Shown here in pieces: positions 9,071-17,101 of a DNA stretch of 64,000 bases. The position numbers were made by a program, and so were the translations under genes. Below the pieces are notes generated by a model. The model was not told where the DNA came from, ran no database searches, and saw only the letters and a list, made by a program, of their open reading frames with translations. Numbering within the stretch: the stretch's first letter is position 1; every line of letters starts with the position of its first letter. The stretch spans positions 1,302,001-1,366,000 of the forward strand of contig NZ_VFOX01000001.1 in the NCBI RefSeq assembly GCF_006716345.1, read 5' to 3'. This DNA is from Microbacterium saperdae (GTDB taxonomy: Bacteria; Actinomycetota; Actinomycetes; Actinomycetales; Microbacteriaceae).

Positions 9071-9084
9071 TTAAAACGTTAAAA
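9071..9084. promoter_or_regulatory. Second putative LacI-family operator
   Basis: TTAAAACGTTAAAA is a near-palindrome (10 of 14 positions symmetric) centred on a CpG, as in many LacI-family operators. It lies about 95 bp upstream of the LacI start and about 75 bp from the palindrome on the -10 box, a spacing that could allow looping or autoregulation. Confidence 0.35.
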
Positions 9085-9178
9085 CAACGAAGACCCTCGT
9101 CGAGGCATGTGGGCTCTCCCCCTTCGAGGTCATGTGCGCGGCGGTCATAATCGATCAAACGAACGGAAAGGCGGCATC

Positions 9179-10189
9179 GTGGGCGCAGTCGGGTTGCGTG
9201 AGGTCGCCGCGCGTGCGAACGTCTCAGCGGGCACGGTCTCCAATTTCCTCAACCACCCCGGCCGGGTCGCCCCGGATACTGCTGCCAGGATCCGTTCGGC
9301 GATCAACGATCTCGGATACGTCGGCAACAGCGCCGCACGCACACTCCGCGTGGGAGAGAGCCGCACGATCGGTCACATCGCATTCGAAGTGGGCAATCCG
9401 TTCTTTCACGATTTCGCTCGTGGTGTCGAGGAGCGCGCGGCGGAGGCGGGGTACTCGGTACTGATCGCGAACAGCGCGGCCTCCGCGGAGCGGGAGGCGT
9501 CATACCTCGACCTCTTCGAGTCCCAGCGTGCGAGAGGAATCCTGCTCTCACCGGTAGGGGAGGTCGATTCGCGAGTCGAGAATCTCATTCGCCGTGGTAT
9601 TCCCACGGTCCTCATCGATCGAGTCGCGGATACCTCGCTGTGCTCGTCGATCTCTGTCGACGACGTCGCGGGTGGGCGCATGGCCGTCGAGCATCTCCTC
9701 GAGCAGGGACGACGCAGGATCCTGTTCGTGGGAGGCCCTCTGGCGATCGATACGGTGTCAGATCGCCTCGTCGGCGCGACCAGCGCGATCGAACGGGTCG
9801 GCGACGCAGCGCTCGAGGTCGTCGAGGTGGGTTCCCGGACGATCGCGACGGGCCGCGAGATCGGTCGACTCATCCGTGAGCGGCCAGCGGAAAACCGACC
9901 GGATGCGATCTTCGCGGTGAACGACCTCTTGGCGGTGGGCATCCTCCATGGGGTCCTCGAAGACCCGGCGATCCGGATCCCCGAGGACATCGCGCTCGTC
10001 GGCTACGACGACATCGATTTCGCTGCGGATGCGGTCGTGCCGTTGACTTCGGTCCGCCGCCACGGAGAGCTCTTCGGTCGCACCGCGCTCGACCTCCTCC
10101 AGCGTGAGATCGCACGGGGGGACGACGTCAGGCATGAGCGTGTCGTCTTCCAGCCGGAGCTCGTGGCCCGACGCAGTACCGTCGGCTGA
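9179..10189 (+). CDS. LacI-family transcriptional regulator
   Basis: The 336-residue protein starts at the GTG at 9179 behind a GAAAGGCGG ribosome site. Its N-terminal helix-turn-helix (LREVAARANVSAGTVSNFLN, residues about 6-25) and hinge (RSAINDLGYVGNSAARTLR) are typical of LacI/GalR proteins, and the rest is a periplasmic-binding-protein-like sensor ending with the usual PLTSVRR segment. It is divergent from the sugar ABC/rhamnosidase operon and the intervening region has palindromic sites, so it most likely represses that operon until an imported sugar or derivative binds. Some open frame upstream of the GTG lacks a ribosome site and was excluded. Confidence 0.9.
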   Translation: MGAVGLREVAARANVSAGTVSNFLNHPGRVAPDTAARIRSAINDLGYVGNSAARTLRVGESRTIGHIAFEVGNPFFHDFARGVEERAAEAGYSVLIANSAASAEREASYLDLFESQRARGILLSPVGEVDSRVENLIRRGIPTVLIDRVADTSLCSSISVDDVAGGRMAVEHLLEQGRRRILFVGGPLAIDTVSDRLVGATSAIERVGDAALEVVEVGSRTIATGREIGRLIRERPAENRPDAIFAVNDLLAVGILHGVLEDPAIRIPEDIALVGYDDIDFAADAVVPLTSVRRHGELFGRTALDLLQREIARGDDVRHERVVFQPELVARRSTVG

Positions 10190-11014
10190 TGCTTCGGGAC
10201 TTTGGCCCTGAGGCTGATGCATCGAGTTGCTCTGTCTGATTGCAAGCACTCTACGGGCAGCTCGGGCCGAGTCATCTCTCATCCCGCTGGGGGCTGCACC
10301 CGAGTACGGGGCGACCGGTGACGATGAGCGATGTCGCTGGACAGCTCGCAATCTCACGCTCTGCGGTCTCGTTCGCGCTCGACAATGAAGCCCAAGTGTC
10401 GGTCGAGACACGCGAGCGTGTCGGCGCCGAACCTGCCGAACTCGGCTCCCGGCCCAACGCGGGCGCATGAGCCCTTACGAGCTCGGCGGGCAGCTCATCG
10501 TCCAGCACGTCCGGAAGGATGTCGGCGACCCCGATCGGTTCCGGTCCGTTCACCGTGGTCTCCCTGAGCCTCAAAACGACGAGGGCGCCCTGCGGCCATG
10601 TCAACCTTTGCAAGGCAGTCAGCACGGGATTCCCCCGTGACGCCGTCGCCCGCAAGGGGATGGGCGGGTGCACCCTCCCGACGGAGAGCCGCTCACCTTC
10701 GAAATCGGGGTGGGTTCCGCATCCACGCAGTCGTGTGCTGAGCTGCAGGTCGCGGCCATGAGCGATTTCAAAGCGGGGGAGTGCGAAACGCCGCACGAGG
10801 CTTCGCGGCACCCGCCTATACAGGTGGCTCATACGCCAGGGGCGGAACCGATCACTGGCCCTGGTGCAGCGTTAGAGGACGGCGTCGAAAGGCTCGGGCG
10901 CCGGAGTCATAGCGCCACTTGTGACCGTCGCAGATCTGCATCCACAACCGGAGTGAATTTATGCAGGGCGGACGAGCAAGCGGGATCCTGCGCTTTGCGG
11001 CTGGCAGTATGAGG
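10190..11014. other. Degenerate spacer with little recognisable content
   Basis: Apart from the LacI remnant at 10312-10470 I see no intact gene here. Open frames on both strands read as low-information Arg/Ala/Pro-rich translations without ribosome sites or family motifs. It is the left part of a decayed stretch that continues to about 16310. Confidence 0.5.
10312..10470 (+). pseudogene. LacI-family regulator remnant (DNA-binding domain only)
   Basis: The translation contains RPVTMSDVAGQLAISRSAV followed by SFALDN, VSVETRERV and RPNAGA, which is the N-terminal helix-turn-helix and hinge of a LacI-family protein. The frame ends immediately after the hinge, so the whole ligand-binding domain (about 280 residues) is missing. 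It is different in sequence from the intact LacI gene at 9179 and is therefore a remnant of another regulator rather than a tandem copy. Confidence 0.65.
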
Positions 11015-11570
11015 ATGGTGACTTTTTCTGACGCAGAAGGCGAGCTCGACGAAGCCCGCCCGACACGGCAGCAGGCGCGGAGTTGACGGCTGCTATCCGG
11101 GCCGCGACTATTGCGGAGTTGACGGAGCATGGTTATGCCGGGGTGAGCTTCGAGGGGGTGGCGCGTCGGGCGCAGACGAGCAAGCCGGTGCTCTATCGTC
11201 GATACAGCTCTCGGGCTCATCTGGTTGTCGATGCGTGGTCGGATCGTGCGCCGTTGACACTTCCCGCTCTTGGTTCTGGTTCGCTCCGTGGGGATCTGAT
11301 CGGCGGGTGTGAGGCGGTCAGTGAGAGGTTCCAGCGGGTCGATCGACGCGTACCGGCGGGTGATCGCCGAGGCTGACGACGAACTGCTCGAGGTGGTCAC
11401 GAGGTTCACCTGGCGGCGTCGTCCGACGACACCATCTCGCGGATACTGGATGCGGCGCGCGAGCGGGGCGAGATCGGGGAGGGCTCGATACCGGAGCGCG
11501 TGGTGCTCCTGCCTCCTGTCCTGCTCCGTCACGAGTTGCTTTTCACGCGGGACGCGTTGTCTTCTCGTGA
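11015..11570 (+). pseudogene. TetR-family regulator, frameshifted and truncated
   Basis: A TetR helix-turn-helix is clear (ELTEHGYAGVSFEGVARRAQ then TSKPVLYRRYSS). The start would be the ATG at 11015; a frame change is needed near 11080, another near 11330 (DAYRRVIAEADDELL is in a different frame) and a third near 11390, after which SSDDTISRILDAARERGEIG and ERVVLLPPVLLRHELLFTRD give the C-terminal domain. The coding sequence then runs directly into MMPL transporter sequence, so the end has been lost by deletion. At least three frameshifts make it non-functional. Confidence 0.75.
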
Positions 11571-12110
11571 TCGAGCATGGCTGGTTCGCGGGCCTGATCC
11601 ACCTGCCGACGACCGGCCCGGTGGCCAGCTTCGTGCCGCTGCTGGTGATGGGGTGCTGTTTGGTCTCGCGATGGATTACCAAGTGTTCCTGGTCTCCCGG
11701 ATGCGGGAGGAGCACGTCCACGGCAGGAATGCGCGCACCGCGGTCCATGCCGGGTTCCAGGGGTCGGCGAAGGTCGTCACCGCGGCGGCGATCATCATGC
11801 TCACGTGTTCGCGGCGTTCGTCCCCGATGGTGACGTACAGATCAAGGCGATCGGCGTGGGTCTGGCGGTCGGGGTGTTCGTAGACGCGTTCATCGTCCGG
11901 ATGACCCTCATCCCCGCCGTGATGCATCTGCTGGGTGAGCGTGCGTGGGCGCTGCCGGGCCGGCTGGAACGACGTCTCCCCGTCTTCGATATCGAGGGCG
12001 ATGGACTGCGGCGGGAACTGGAGCTGAAGGACTGGCCGGAGCCGGACTCCGCCCCGGTGATCGCGGCGGAGGATGTCTCGGTCCGAGACGGCGACGACGT
12101 GTATGCCGCG
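11571..12110 (+). pseudogene. MMPL/RND-type membrane transporter, C-terminal remnant
   Basis: Spread over three frames are PTTGPVASFVPLLVMG, then VLFGLAMDYQVFLVSRMREE with the MMPL-typical GFQGSAKVVTAAAIIM, then VFAAFVPDGDVQIKAIGVGL and VDAFIVRMTLIPAVMHLLG. Together they form the last membrane segments and tail of an MMPL-family drug or lipid exporter. The N-terminal 500 or more residues are missing and at least two frameshifts are present. In many actinobacteria MMPL genes sit next to TetR regulators, so this and the preceding TetR remnant probably were one regulator-exporter pair that collapsed by deletion. Confidence 0.75.
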
Positions 12111-12390
12111 AACCTGATGTCCGTGACCCCGAAGTCTCTCTGGCCCGCGGTCAAGGCGATGCTGCACTCGGTCTACGACCACCCGACGCTGTCGCGGTGA
12201 ACGCGCAGTTCGACCGATTGCTGGACTACGTTGCAGACAAGCTGCCCGCCGCGTTTGAGCACCTCGACGCGGCGCGACCGGACATCCTGGCGTTCACCGG
12301 ATTCCCCGAAGGGTTCTGGACGCAGACCTGGTCCAACAACCCCAGCGATCGCCTCAACCGCGAGATACGCCGCCGAACCGACAGGGTCGA
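12111..12390 (+). pseudogene. IS256-family (Mutator-type) transposase fragment A
   Basis: The segment NLMSVTPKSLWPAVKAMLHS continues, after a frame change near 12180, as AQFDRLLDYVADKLPAAFEH and WSNNPSDRLNREIRRRTD. This is the C-terminal half of an IS256-type transposase containing the conserved SNNPxxRLNxEIRRRTD motif. The N-terminal half and the last part of the protein are missing. It begins abruptly at the end of the MMPL remnant. Confidence 0.8.
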
Positions 12391-12517
12391 GCTAGAGCGC
12401 CACCACCTACGAGAGCCGGCTGACGCGGAGGCGGGTGCTCACCGCGCTGCCGACCCGGGGGATTCGTGTACGTCTCTTATCGCGGACGTGGCTTTGCCCG
12501 ACGGCGGCTTGTGGCCT

Positions 12518-13183
12518 TCAGAGTCGCTCTCGGAGTCTTTCTCCGCCGTCGAGGATGAGGGCGAGTTTTCGGTTCAGCCACTGTCGTGGGGCCATGAGGA
12601 CGGCATCGCGCATGGCAGCTCGTGCGCGTTGCAGCGCCGCAGTTTCGTCTTCGCGAGGTTTCCAGGAATCAGCCATCTCGATGCGTGACACGCCTGGTTC
12701 GGATGTGTGGCCGTCGAGCTTCTCTAGACCGAGACGGTGATCGATGACGGTATCGATGAGGAGCATGGCGTCGGGCATGGGGAATCCTTCGCGTTCGAGG
12801 TGGACTGCAAGGCCGAGGAAGATATCCATGGTGCGTTCCGGCATCAGTCCGGAGGAGAGGGCGGTCACGACGCCGGGGTGCTTGGCAAGCGCGTTCCACA
12901 GGCAGTCCCCGTACGCCAGCAGCACGTCATGCCAGTTCCCCTCGAGTGCCGGCCACTCGATGCTGTCGACCACCCTGTCCCATGCGAGCGAGAGCATGGT
13001 CGCGCGATCGGGCACATGCCGGTAGACGGTTGCGGGGGTGACGTCGAGCCGTTCAGCAATAAGCGGGATGGTGACCTCAGTGAAGCCGATCTCGAGGACG
13101 GCAGTGATGATGTCGTCGCGGGTGATTTTCGGTGGCCGGCCGATCAGCGGCTCGCCTTTGGGCCGTCTGCGTGGACTGGGCAT
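12518..13183 (-). CDS. TetR-family transcriptional regulator (intact, among IS debris)
   Basis: The 221-residue protein starts at the ATG at 13183 (MPSPRRRPKGEPLIGRPPKI). The helix-turn-helix is at about residues 22-66 (TVPLIAERLDVTPATVYRHV-like; seen as IAERLDVTPATVYRHVPDRA), followed by a TetR C-terminal domain. The frame is intact. Its upstream neighbour, only about 7 bp away on the other strand, is the truncated end of an IS256-type transposase, so its native promoter is probably gone. Downstream lies another transposase fragment. The open frame continues upstream of 13183 through the transposase antisense, which is why I rejected a longer protein. Target unknown. Confidence 0.75.
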   Translation of the reverse strand: MPSPRRRPKGEPLIGRPPKITRDDIITAVLEIGFTEVTIPLIAERLDVTPATVYRHVPDRATMLSLAWDRVVDSIEWPALEGNWHDVLLAYGDCLWNALAKHPGVVTALSSGLMPERTMDIFLGLAVHLEREGFPMPDAMLLIDTVIDHRLGLEKLDGHTSEPGVSRIEMADSWKPREDETAALQRARAAMRDAVLMAPRQWLNRKLALILDGGERLRERL

Positions 13184-13189
13184 GGTTTC

Positions 13190-13624
13190 AGCTACACCGG
13201 TCGGCAGCACCGGGACGCGATCGTGAAGTCTCTCCGCCCGGACTATACGGCCCCGTCCGAGCAGGCGGCGAAGGACCGGTTCGAGGAGTTCACCGCCGAG
13301 TGGGGCGAGCGATATCCGGCAACCATCCAGCTCTGGCGCAGCTCCTGGGCGGAGTTCGTGCCGTTCCTCGAAAACGACGTCGAGATCCGGCGGGTGATCT
13401 GCACGACCAACGCGATCGAGTCGATTAACGCCCGCTACCGCAGGGCGGTCCGTGCGCGCAGGCACTTCCCGAACGAGCAAGCGGCGTTGAAGTGCCTGTA
13501 TCTCGTGGCACGGTCGCTTGAACCCACCGGCGGCGGGAGAGCACGCTGGATGATCAAGTGGAAGCCGGCACTGAACGCGTTCGCGATCACCTTCGCCGGA
13601 CGGTTCGAGAGAACCACTCACTGA
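13190..13624 (+). pseudogene. IS256-family transposase fragment B (C-terminal part)
   Basis: The translation runs YTGRQHRDAIVKSLRPDYTA, then FLENDVEIRRVICTTNAIES and INARYRRAVRARRHFPNEQA to a TGA at 13622. TTNAIESxNxxxRR is the C-terminal catalytic motif of a second IS256 subgroup, different from fragment A. The first 230 or so residues are absent. Downstream sequence up to about 13670 (containing CACACCGAATTTCGGACAGG) is likely the outer end of the same element. Confidence 0.85.
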
Positions 13625-13741
13625 TGAGAATCGCCGGACCTCACACACCGAATTTCGGACAGGCCCTTCGCAGTTGTTGAACAGCGACCCATTGACGTGG
13701 ATAACGGGACCGGGACGCGGCGCAGGGTTCTCGACGTCTCT

Positions 13742-14040
13742 CTACAGGGTCCTCGGCGCGCTGCGGCGAGACTGGCCGCTGGCCTTGGCTGACCGTGCGA
13801 CGAAAGCGCTGGCCTGCTCGGCGGCGGAAGCCAGAGGGCGGTCATCAGGGTGTAGGTGGCCGCGCGTGGTCTCGACGGAGGCGTGGCCGAGGATGTCCTG
13901 GGGAAAATCCAGCGGGATGCCGGCGTCGGCCATCCAGGTCGCCCCGGTGCGCCGGAGACCGTGACGGGTGAGATCGGGCAAGCCGAGATCTCCAGAAGGG
14001 TTTCCAAGGCCAGGCGCTCATCCTCGAAAACAAGTCACCT
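13742..14040 (-). pseudogene. Tyrosine recombinase (phage-type integrase), C-terminal remnant
   Basis: PDLTRHGLRRTGATWMADAG followed by ILGHASVETTRGHLHPDD is the C-terminal catalytic box of a tyrosine recombinase, with the His-x-x-Arg and Gly-His motifs; the residue after TTRG, where the catalytic Tyr normally stands (TTxxYxH), is His here. Just upstream, LVFEDERLALETLLEI is in another frame, so there is a frameshift near 13995. The N-terminal three quarters are lost where the IS3 element begins at 14048. It is the only integrase trace in the window. Confidence 0.75.
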
Positions 14041-14047
14041 GTGTCCC

Positions 14048-14072
14048 TGACTCGCCCCGGCATGTCCGGAGA
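14048..14072 (+). repeat. IS3 inverted repeat, left
   Basis: Perfect reverse complement of 15367-15391. It begins TGACTCGCC, with the TG outer dinucleotide usual for IS3-family ends. Confidence 0.95.
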
Positions 14073-14086
14073 GCTGTTTGCTGGTG

Positions 14087-14990
14087 TCAGCCGGCTCTTT
14101 CAACCGGTTCGTTGCGAGCGTAGTCGAGTTGCTCGACCTCGAGGGGTGTGAGGTCGTCGATGGAGCCATGGGTGCGTTCGGTGTTGAACCAGAGCACCCA
14201 GGATGCGGTCGCCGCCTCGACCTGATCGACGTCCCGCCAGGGACCTTCGTGGTGGATGAGTTCGGACTTGTAGAGCCCGATCTGCGACTCCGCGAGAGAG
14301 TTGTCGTAGGCGTCGCCGACGGACCCGACGGACGGGTCGATGCCTTCGTCGACGAGCCGGTCGGTGAAGGCGATTGAGGTGTAGACGCTGCCCGCGTCGG
14401 TGTGGTGCGTGAGCCCCTCGAACCCGGGGTGACGCCTTCGCGGCGTCGGGTGAAGAGAGCCATGTCGAGGCAGTCGAGCACGAGCGCTGTGGTCATGCTC
14501 GTCGCGGCGCGCCAGCCGATGATGCGGCGGGAGTGCGCGTCGAACACGAACGCGACGTAGACCCATCCGGACCAGGTCCACACGTATGTGAAGTCGGCGA
14601 CCCAGAGCTGGTTCGTGCGGAACCGGGCGAAGTGGCGGTCGACGAGGTCCGCGGGGCGGGTCTCCCGTGGATCCGTGTCGACGGGACGTTTCCTCTTCTC
14701 GCGGAGCACGCCGGCGATCCCAAGCTCACGCATGAGACGCTCGACCGTGCACCGGGCGATGTCGTGACCGTCACGGCGGAGCCGCAACCAGAGCTTTCGG
14801 GCGCCGAGCACCTTGCGGTGCGCCTGCCACGCGGCGAGGATGATCGGCTTCCACCGCTCATCCGACACGGTCTGGGATGACGGTCCGCGCCCGCGGGCGT
14901 CGTAGTAGGTCGATGGGGCGATCTTCACGCCGTGCTGGGTGAGCACAGCGCAGATCGACTCGACACCCATCGGAGCCCGCCCTCGGTGCG
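14087..14990 (-). pseudogene. IS3 transposase orfB, frameshifted
   Basis: The rve/DDE integrase-core part of the IS3 transposase is spread over three frames. FIDEHKERTEGGLRW is in the first; after a frame change near 14960 comes ESICAVLTQHGVKIAPSTYY with the first catalytic Asp in LWVADFTYVWTWSGW; after a second change near 14430 comes GLTHHTDAGSVYTSIAF (second Asp) and NSLAESQIGLYKSELIHHEG (the Glu). All three catalytic residues remain but the reading frame is broken within orfB, so the product should be inactive unless supplied in trans by another copy. Confidence 0.85.
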
Positions 14991-15016
14991 TTCCTTATGT
15001 TCGTCGATGAAGGCGA

Positions 15017-15340
15017 CTATCGCTTGTGTGGCCGGTCGAGTTCGGCCGCGAAGAAAGCTGAAGCCGCCTTCAAGATCCCGTTCGCCCGCCGCAGCTCGGC
15101 GTTCTCCCGCTTCAGGCGCTTGATCTCCATCTGCGCGTCGGTCGTCACACCGGGCCGGTCTCCCGCGTCGACCTGCTCCCGACGGATCCAGGTGCGGATC
15201 GTTTCCGGCGACCCGATGCCGAGCATCTGCGCGACCGCGGTCATCGCCTGATACTCGCTCGGATAGTCGGCCCGCACCTCGGCGACCATACGGACAGCGC
15301 GCTCACGAAGCTCGCGCGGATACTTACTGGGACGTCCCAT
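15017..15340 (-). CDS. IS3 transposase orfA
   Basis: The 107-residue protein has the IS3 OrfA layout: an N-terminal helix-turn-helix (YPRELRERAVRMVAE, IGSPETIRTWIRRE) followed by a leucine-zipper-like coiled coil (EIKRLKRENAELRRANGILK). It binds the IS ends and is normally joined to OrfB by programmed -1 frameshifting near its stop; here OrfB is broken further on. Confidence 0.88.
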   Translation of the reverse strand: MGRPSKYPRELRERAVRMVAEVRADYPSEYQAMTAVAQMLGIGSPETIRTWIRREQVDAGDRPGVTTDAQMEIKRLKRENAELRRANGILKAASAFFAAELDRPHKR

Positions 15341-15366
15341 AAGACAGATCCTTCCAAGGAATCCTG

Positions 15367-15391
15367 TCTCCGGACATGCCGGGGCGAGTCA
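15367..15391 (+). repeat. IS3 inverted repeat, right
   Basis: Perfect reverse complement of 14048-14072, ending in CGAGTCA. Confidence 0.95.
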
Positions 15392-15439
15392 CGGAGCGGC
15401 TTCGAGCGGAGCTCGTGGTTCGGGGGAGGAGCGTTGCGC

Positions 15440-16092
15440 ATGGCAGTTGGTGCCGCACCGTCTGACCATGGCCACGAGTTGGCCGGGAAACCGCTGTCCG
15501 GCGAAGAGATCTTTCACCTGTTGGCGCGCCGGACAACCGACGGTTCCTACCCGCCTGGAACGCGGCTGCGGGATCACCGTTTAGCTGTCGAGTTTGGGGT
15601 GTCTCGTACTTCTGTTCGAGAAGCGATGCAGCGCCTCCAGTGTGTGTGGGGTTGGTCGAGGTGCATCCGTACCGCTTCACAGCGGTGACGGAGATCGACG
15701 CTGAAGTGATCCGGGAGACCCGTCAGTTCGCCGCGTTGCAGACAGCGGCAATGGCGCGACTCGCGATCCCAAGGCTCGGAGAGGGCGATCGCGCCTGGGC
15801 GTCACAGCTCGCCGACGAAGCTGCGGCGACGATTCACGGCGGTGGCGAATGGCTTCCAGCGCACGCTCGGCTACTCGAGCATCTGTTCCGCCGTACCGAG
15901 AACCGCTTGTTCAGTTTTCTGCTCGAAGACCTGTGGTTCGTCGTGTTGCGCAACCTCACGCAGACAGACCTATCCATGGATGAACGCGTAGCTATTGCCA
16001 CAGCTGTGACGGACCTCGGTGCGGCGATCCTCGCAGCAGATGTGTCCCAGGCAGAGGCCGCCGCAAGGCGGATGTTCGGCAACTTCGACTGA
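15440..16092 (+). pseudogene. GntR-family regulator split by a GT-repeat indel
   Basis: An N-terminal GntR winged helix (YPPGTRLRDHRLAVEFGVSR then TSVREAMQRLQ) starts at an ATG at 15440 behind GGAGGAGCG. The frame fails at a GTGTGTG run (15640-15647). In another frame the protein continues directly as VGLVEVHPYRFTAVTEIDAE and an FCD-type ligand-binding domain to the TGA at 16092. Removing one GT unit restores a continuous 217-residue FadR/GntR protein. It could be a recent slippage mutation, a phase-variable tract or a sequencing error; everything else in the gene is intact. Confidence 0.8.
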
Positions 16093-16116
16093 TCCACCAC
16101 CGCTCGATAAGCGGAT

Positions 16117-16311
16117 ATGGCACAGCAAGACTGGCGCGCGAAGAAAGCGCAAGCCCTCCAGAATTCGGCGAAGCAGTTTCGTGCGAGAGCCCGCGCAAGA
16201 GACCGAACCGGAGGTGAACGCCCTCGCCGCTGAGCTGCTCTCGAACAGCGCGCCGCCCGGATCGAAGCCGGCGGCAACGACCACTCAAACGATCTGGCCC
16301 GATCTGCTGTG
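16117..16311 (+). other. Possible small decayed gene
   Basis: From an ATG at 16117 the translation MAQQDWRAKKAQALQNSAKQ is a plausible basic helix but stops after about 38 residues; another frame continues as EVNALAAELLSNSAPPGSKP and ends at 16311. The two may be one small gene with a frameshift. I do not recognise a family. Confidence 0.25.
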
Positions 16312-16389
16312 ACGCGCAGTCGTCACCGCGCCGCCCCTATCGTGCCGTGACTGTTGCCACGGGGCACCTGAAATGGGGGCCTCGTAGGT

Positions 16390-16424
16390 ATCCCTCTCAG
16401 CAACACACCATTGCTGAGAGGGAT
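16390..16424. terminator. Hairpin between GntR remnant and small membrane protein
   Basis: ATCCCTCTCAGCAA (16390-16403) and TTGCTGAGAGGGAT (16411-16424) are perfect 14-bp arms with a 7-nt loop. It lies 34 bp beyond the stop of the minus-strand small gene and after the plus-strand debris, so it can serve both as a bidirectional terminator. No long U-run follows. Confidence 0.65.
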
Positions 16425-16457
16425 GCCGCTGGAGCTTCCGGTCCTTGTTTCCTGCGG

Positions 16458-16595
16458 TTAGGCGAGAGTGGCGGCGATGACGATCGCAGCACCGACGAGC
16501 AAGCCGGCGGCGATGCCTACCCCGACCCACAGTCCCGTATGCGAAGGGACGACAGGTTCGGGGAGTGTGAGCTCATCAGTGGACGGGAAAGGCAT
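16458..16595 (-). CDS. Small single-pass membrane protein (45 residues)
   Basis: The product starts MPFPSTDELTLPEPVVPSHT and continues into one hydrophobic helix (LWVGVGIAAGLLVGAAIVIA) at its C-terminus. No family is recognised. A TATGAT -10 box (16607-16602 on the minus strand) ends 6 nt before the ATG, which predicts a leaderless mRNA starting at or next to the A of ATG, a common arrangement in actinobacteria. A hairpin lies just downstream. An upstream extension of the frame to 16919 lacks any start signal and was not used. Confidence 0.5.
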   Translation of the reverse strand: MPFPSTDELTLPEPVVPSHTGLWVGVGIAAGLLVGAAIVIAATLA

Positions 16596-16624
16596 ACCAG
16601 GATCATAGCCCCCACCTCGGCCAT

Positions 16625-17101
16625 CGGTATGGTTGGTTCGTGACGGCAGGAGTGCCGGTGGGTTCAGCTCCAAGTGTGGTGGTTCGCGATGCAACGTCTC
16701 GGTGGTCAGGGCTGCTTCGGCGAACTTGGCAAGAAGATCAGCTGGGAGATCTGGGACTACGGACGACCGGATCCGCTCAGGTCCCGGTGACAACATCATG
16801 ACAACGGAAGCTGTGTTTGAGTCCGCCCCAGCCTGATTCTGATGACTCACAACCCGCATGATTCCGAGCCGCAATCGAGACACTCCGGCCATTCCGCGGC
16901 GGTCACGTGGGTTCGACACTCAAGGCAACCCCTACCGGGGCCGCAGCCAACTACGACGCTGGCCTCGACACACTCGTGGGAGCGGCAATTTCCCAAGCCT
17001 CCCGATGGGAACGAAGCCCGGGGTCAATCACCTCGCATCGTTCGGAGGATGCCGATCTGCGGAGTCGTCAGGCGATTGCCCGGCCGGATCATCTCGGCCG
17101 T
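16625..17101. other. No supported gene
   Basis: Open frames exist on both strands but none has a family motif or a ribosome site. A small inverted repeat, CGGCCG at 17081-17086 and 17095-17100, directly follows the stop of the VIT-family gene and may be part of its terminator. Confidence 0.4.

Larger units (their letters stand above)
14048..15391 (-). mobile_element. IS3-family insertion sequence, complete ends
   Basis: The element is 1344 bp long and bounded by perfect 25-bp inverted repeats (14048-14072 and 15367-15391, outer sequence TGACTCGCCCCGGCATGTCC). It encodes orfA (15017-15340) and a frameshifted orfB (14087-14990) on the minus strand. The bases flanking the two ends (TCCC on the left, CGGA on the right) do not form a target-site duplication, so the flanks have been rearranged since insertion or insertion was one-ended. 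Confidence 0.92.

Noticed and set aside
12737..13624. A 295-codon plus-strand protein
   Set aside because: Only the part after about 13190 is transposase; the first half is antisense of the TetR gene, so it is an accidental fusion, not a gene.
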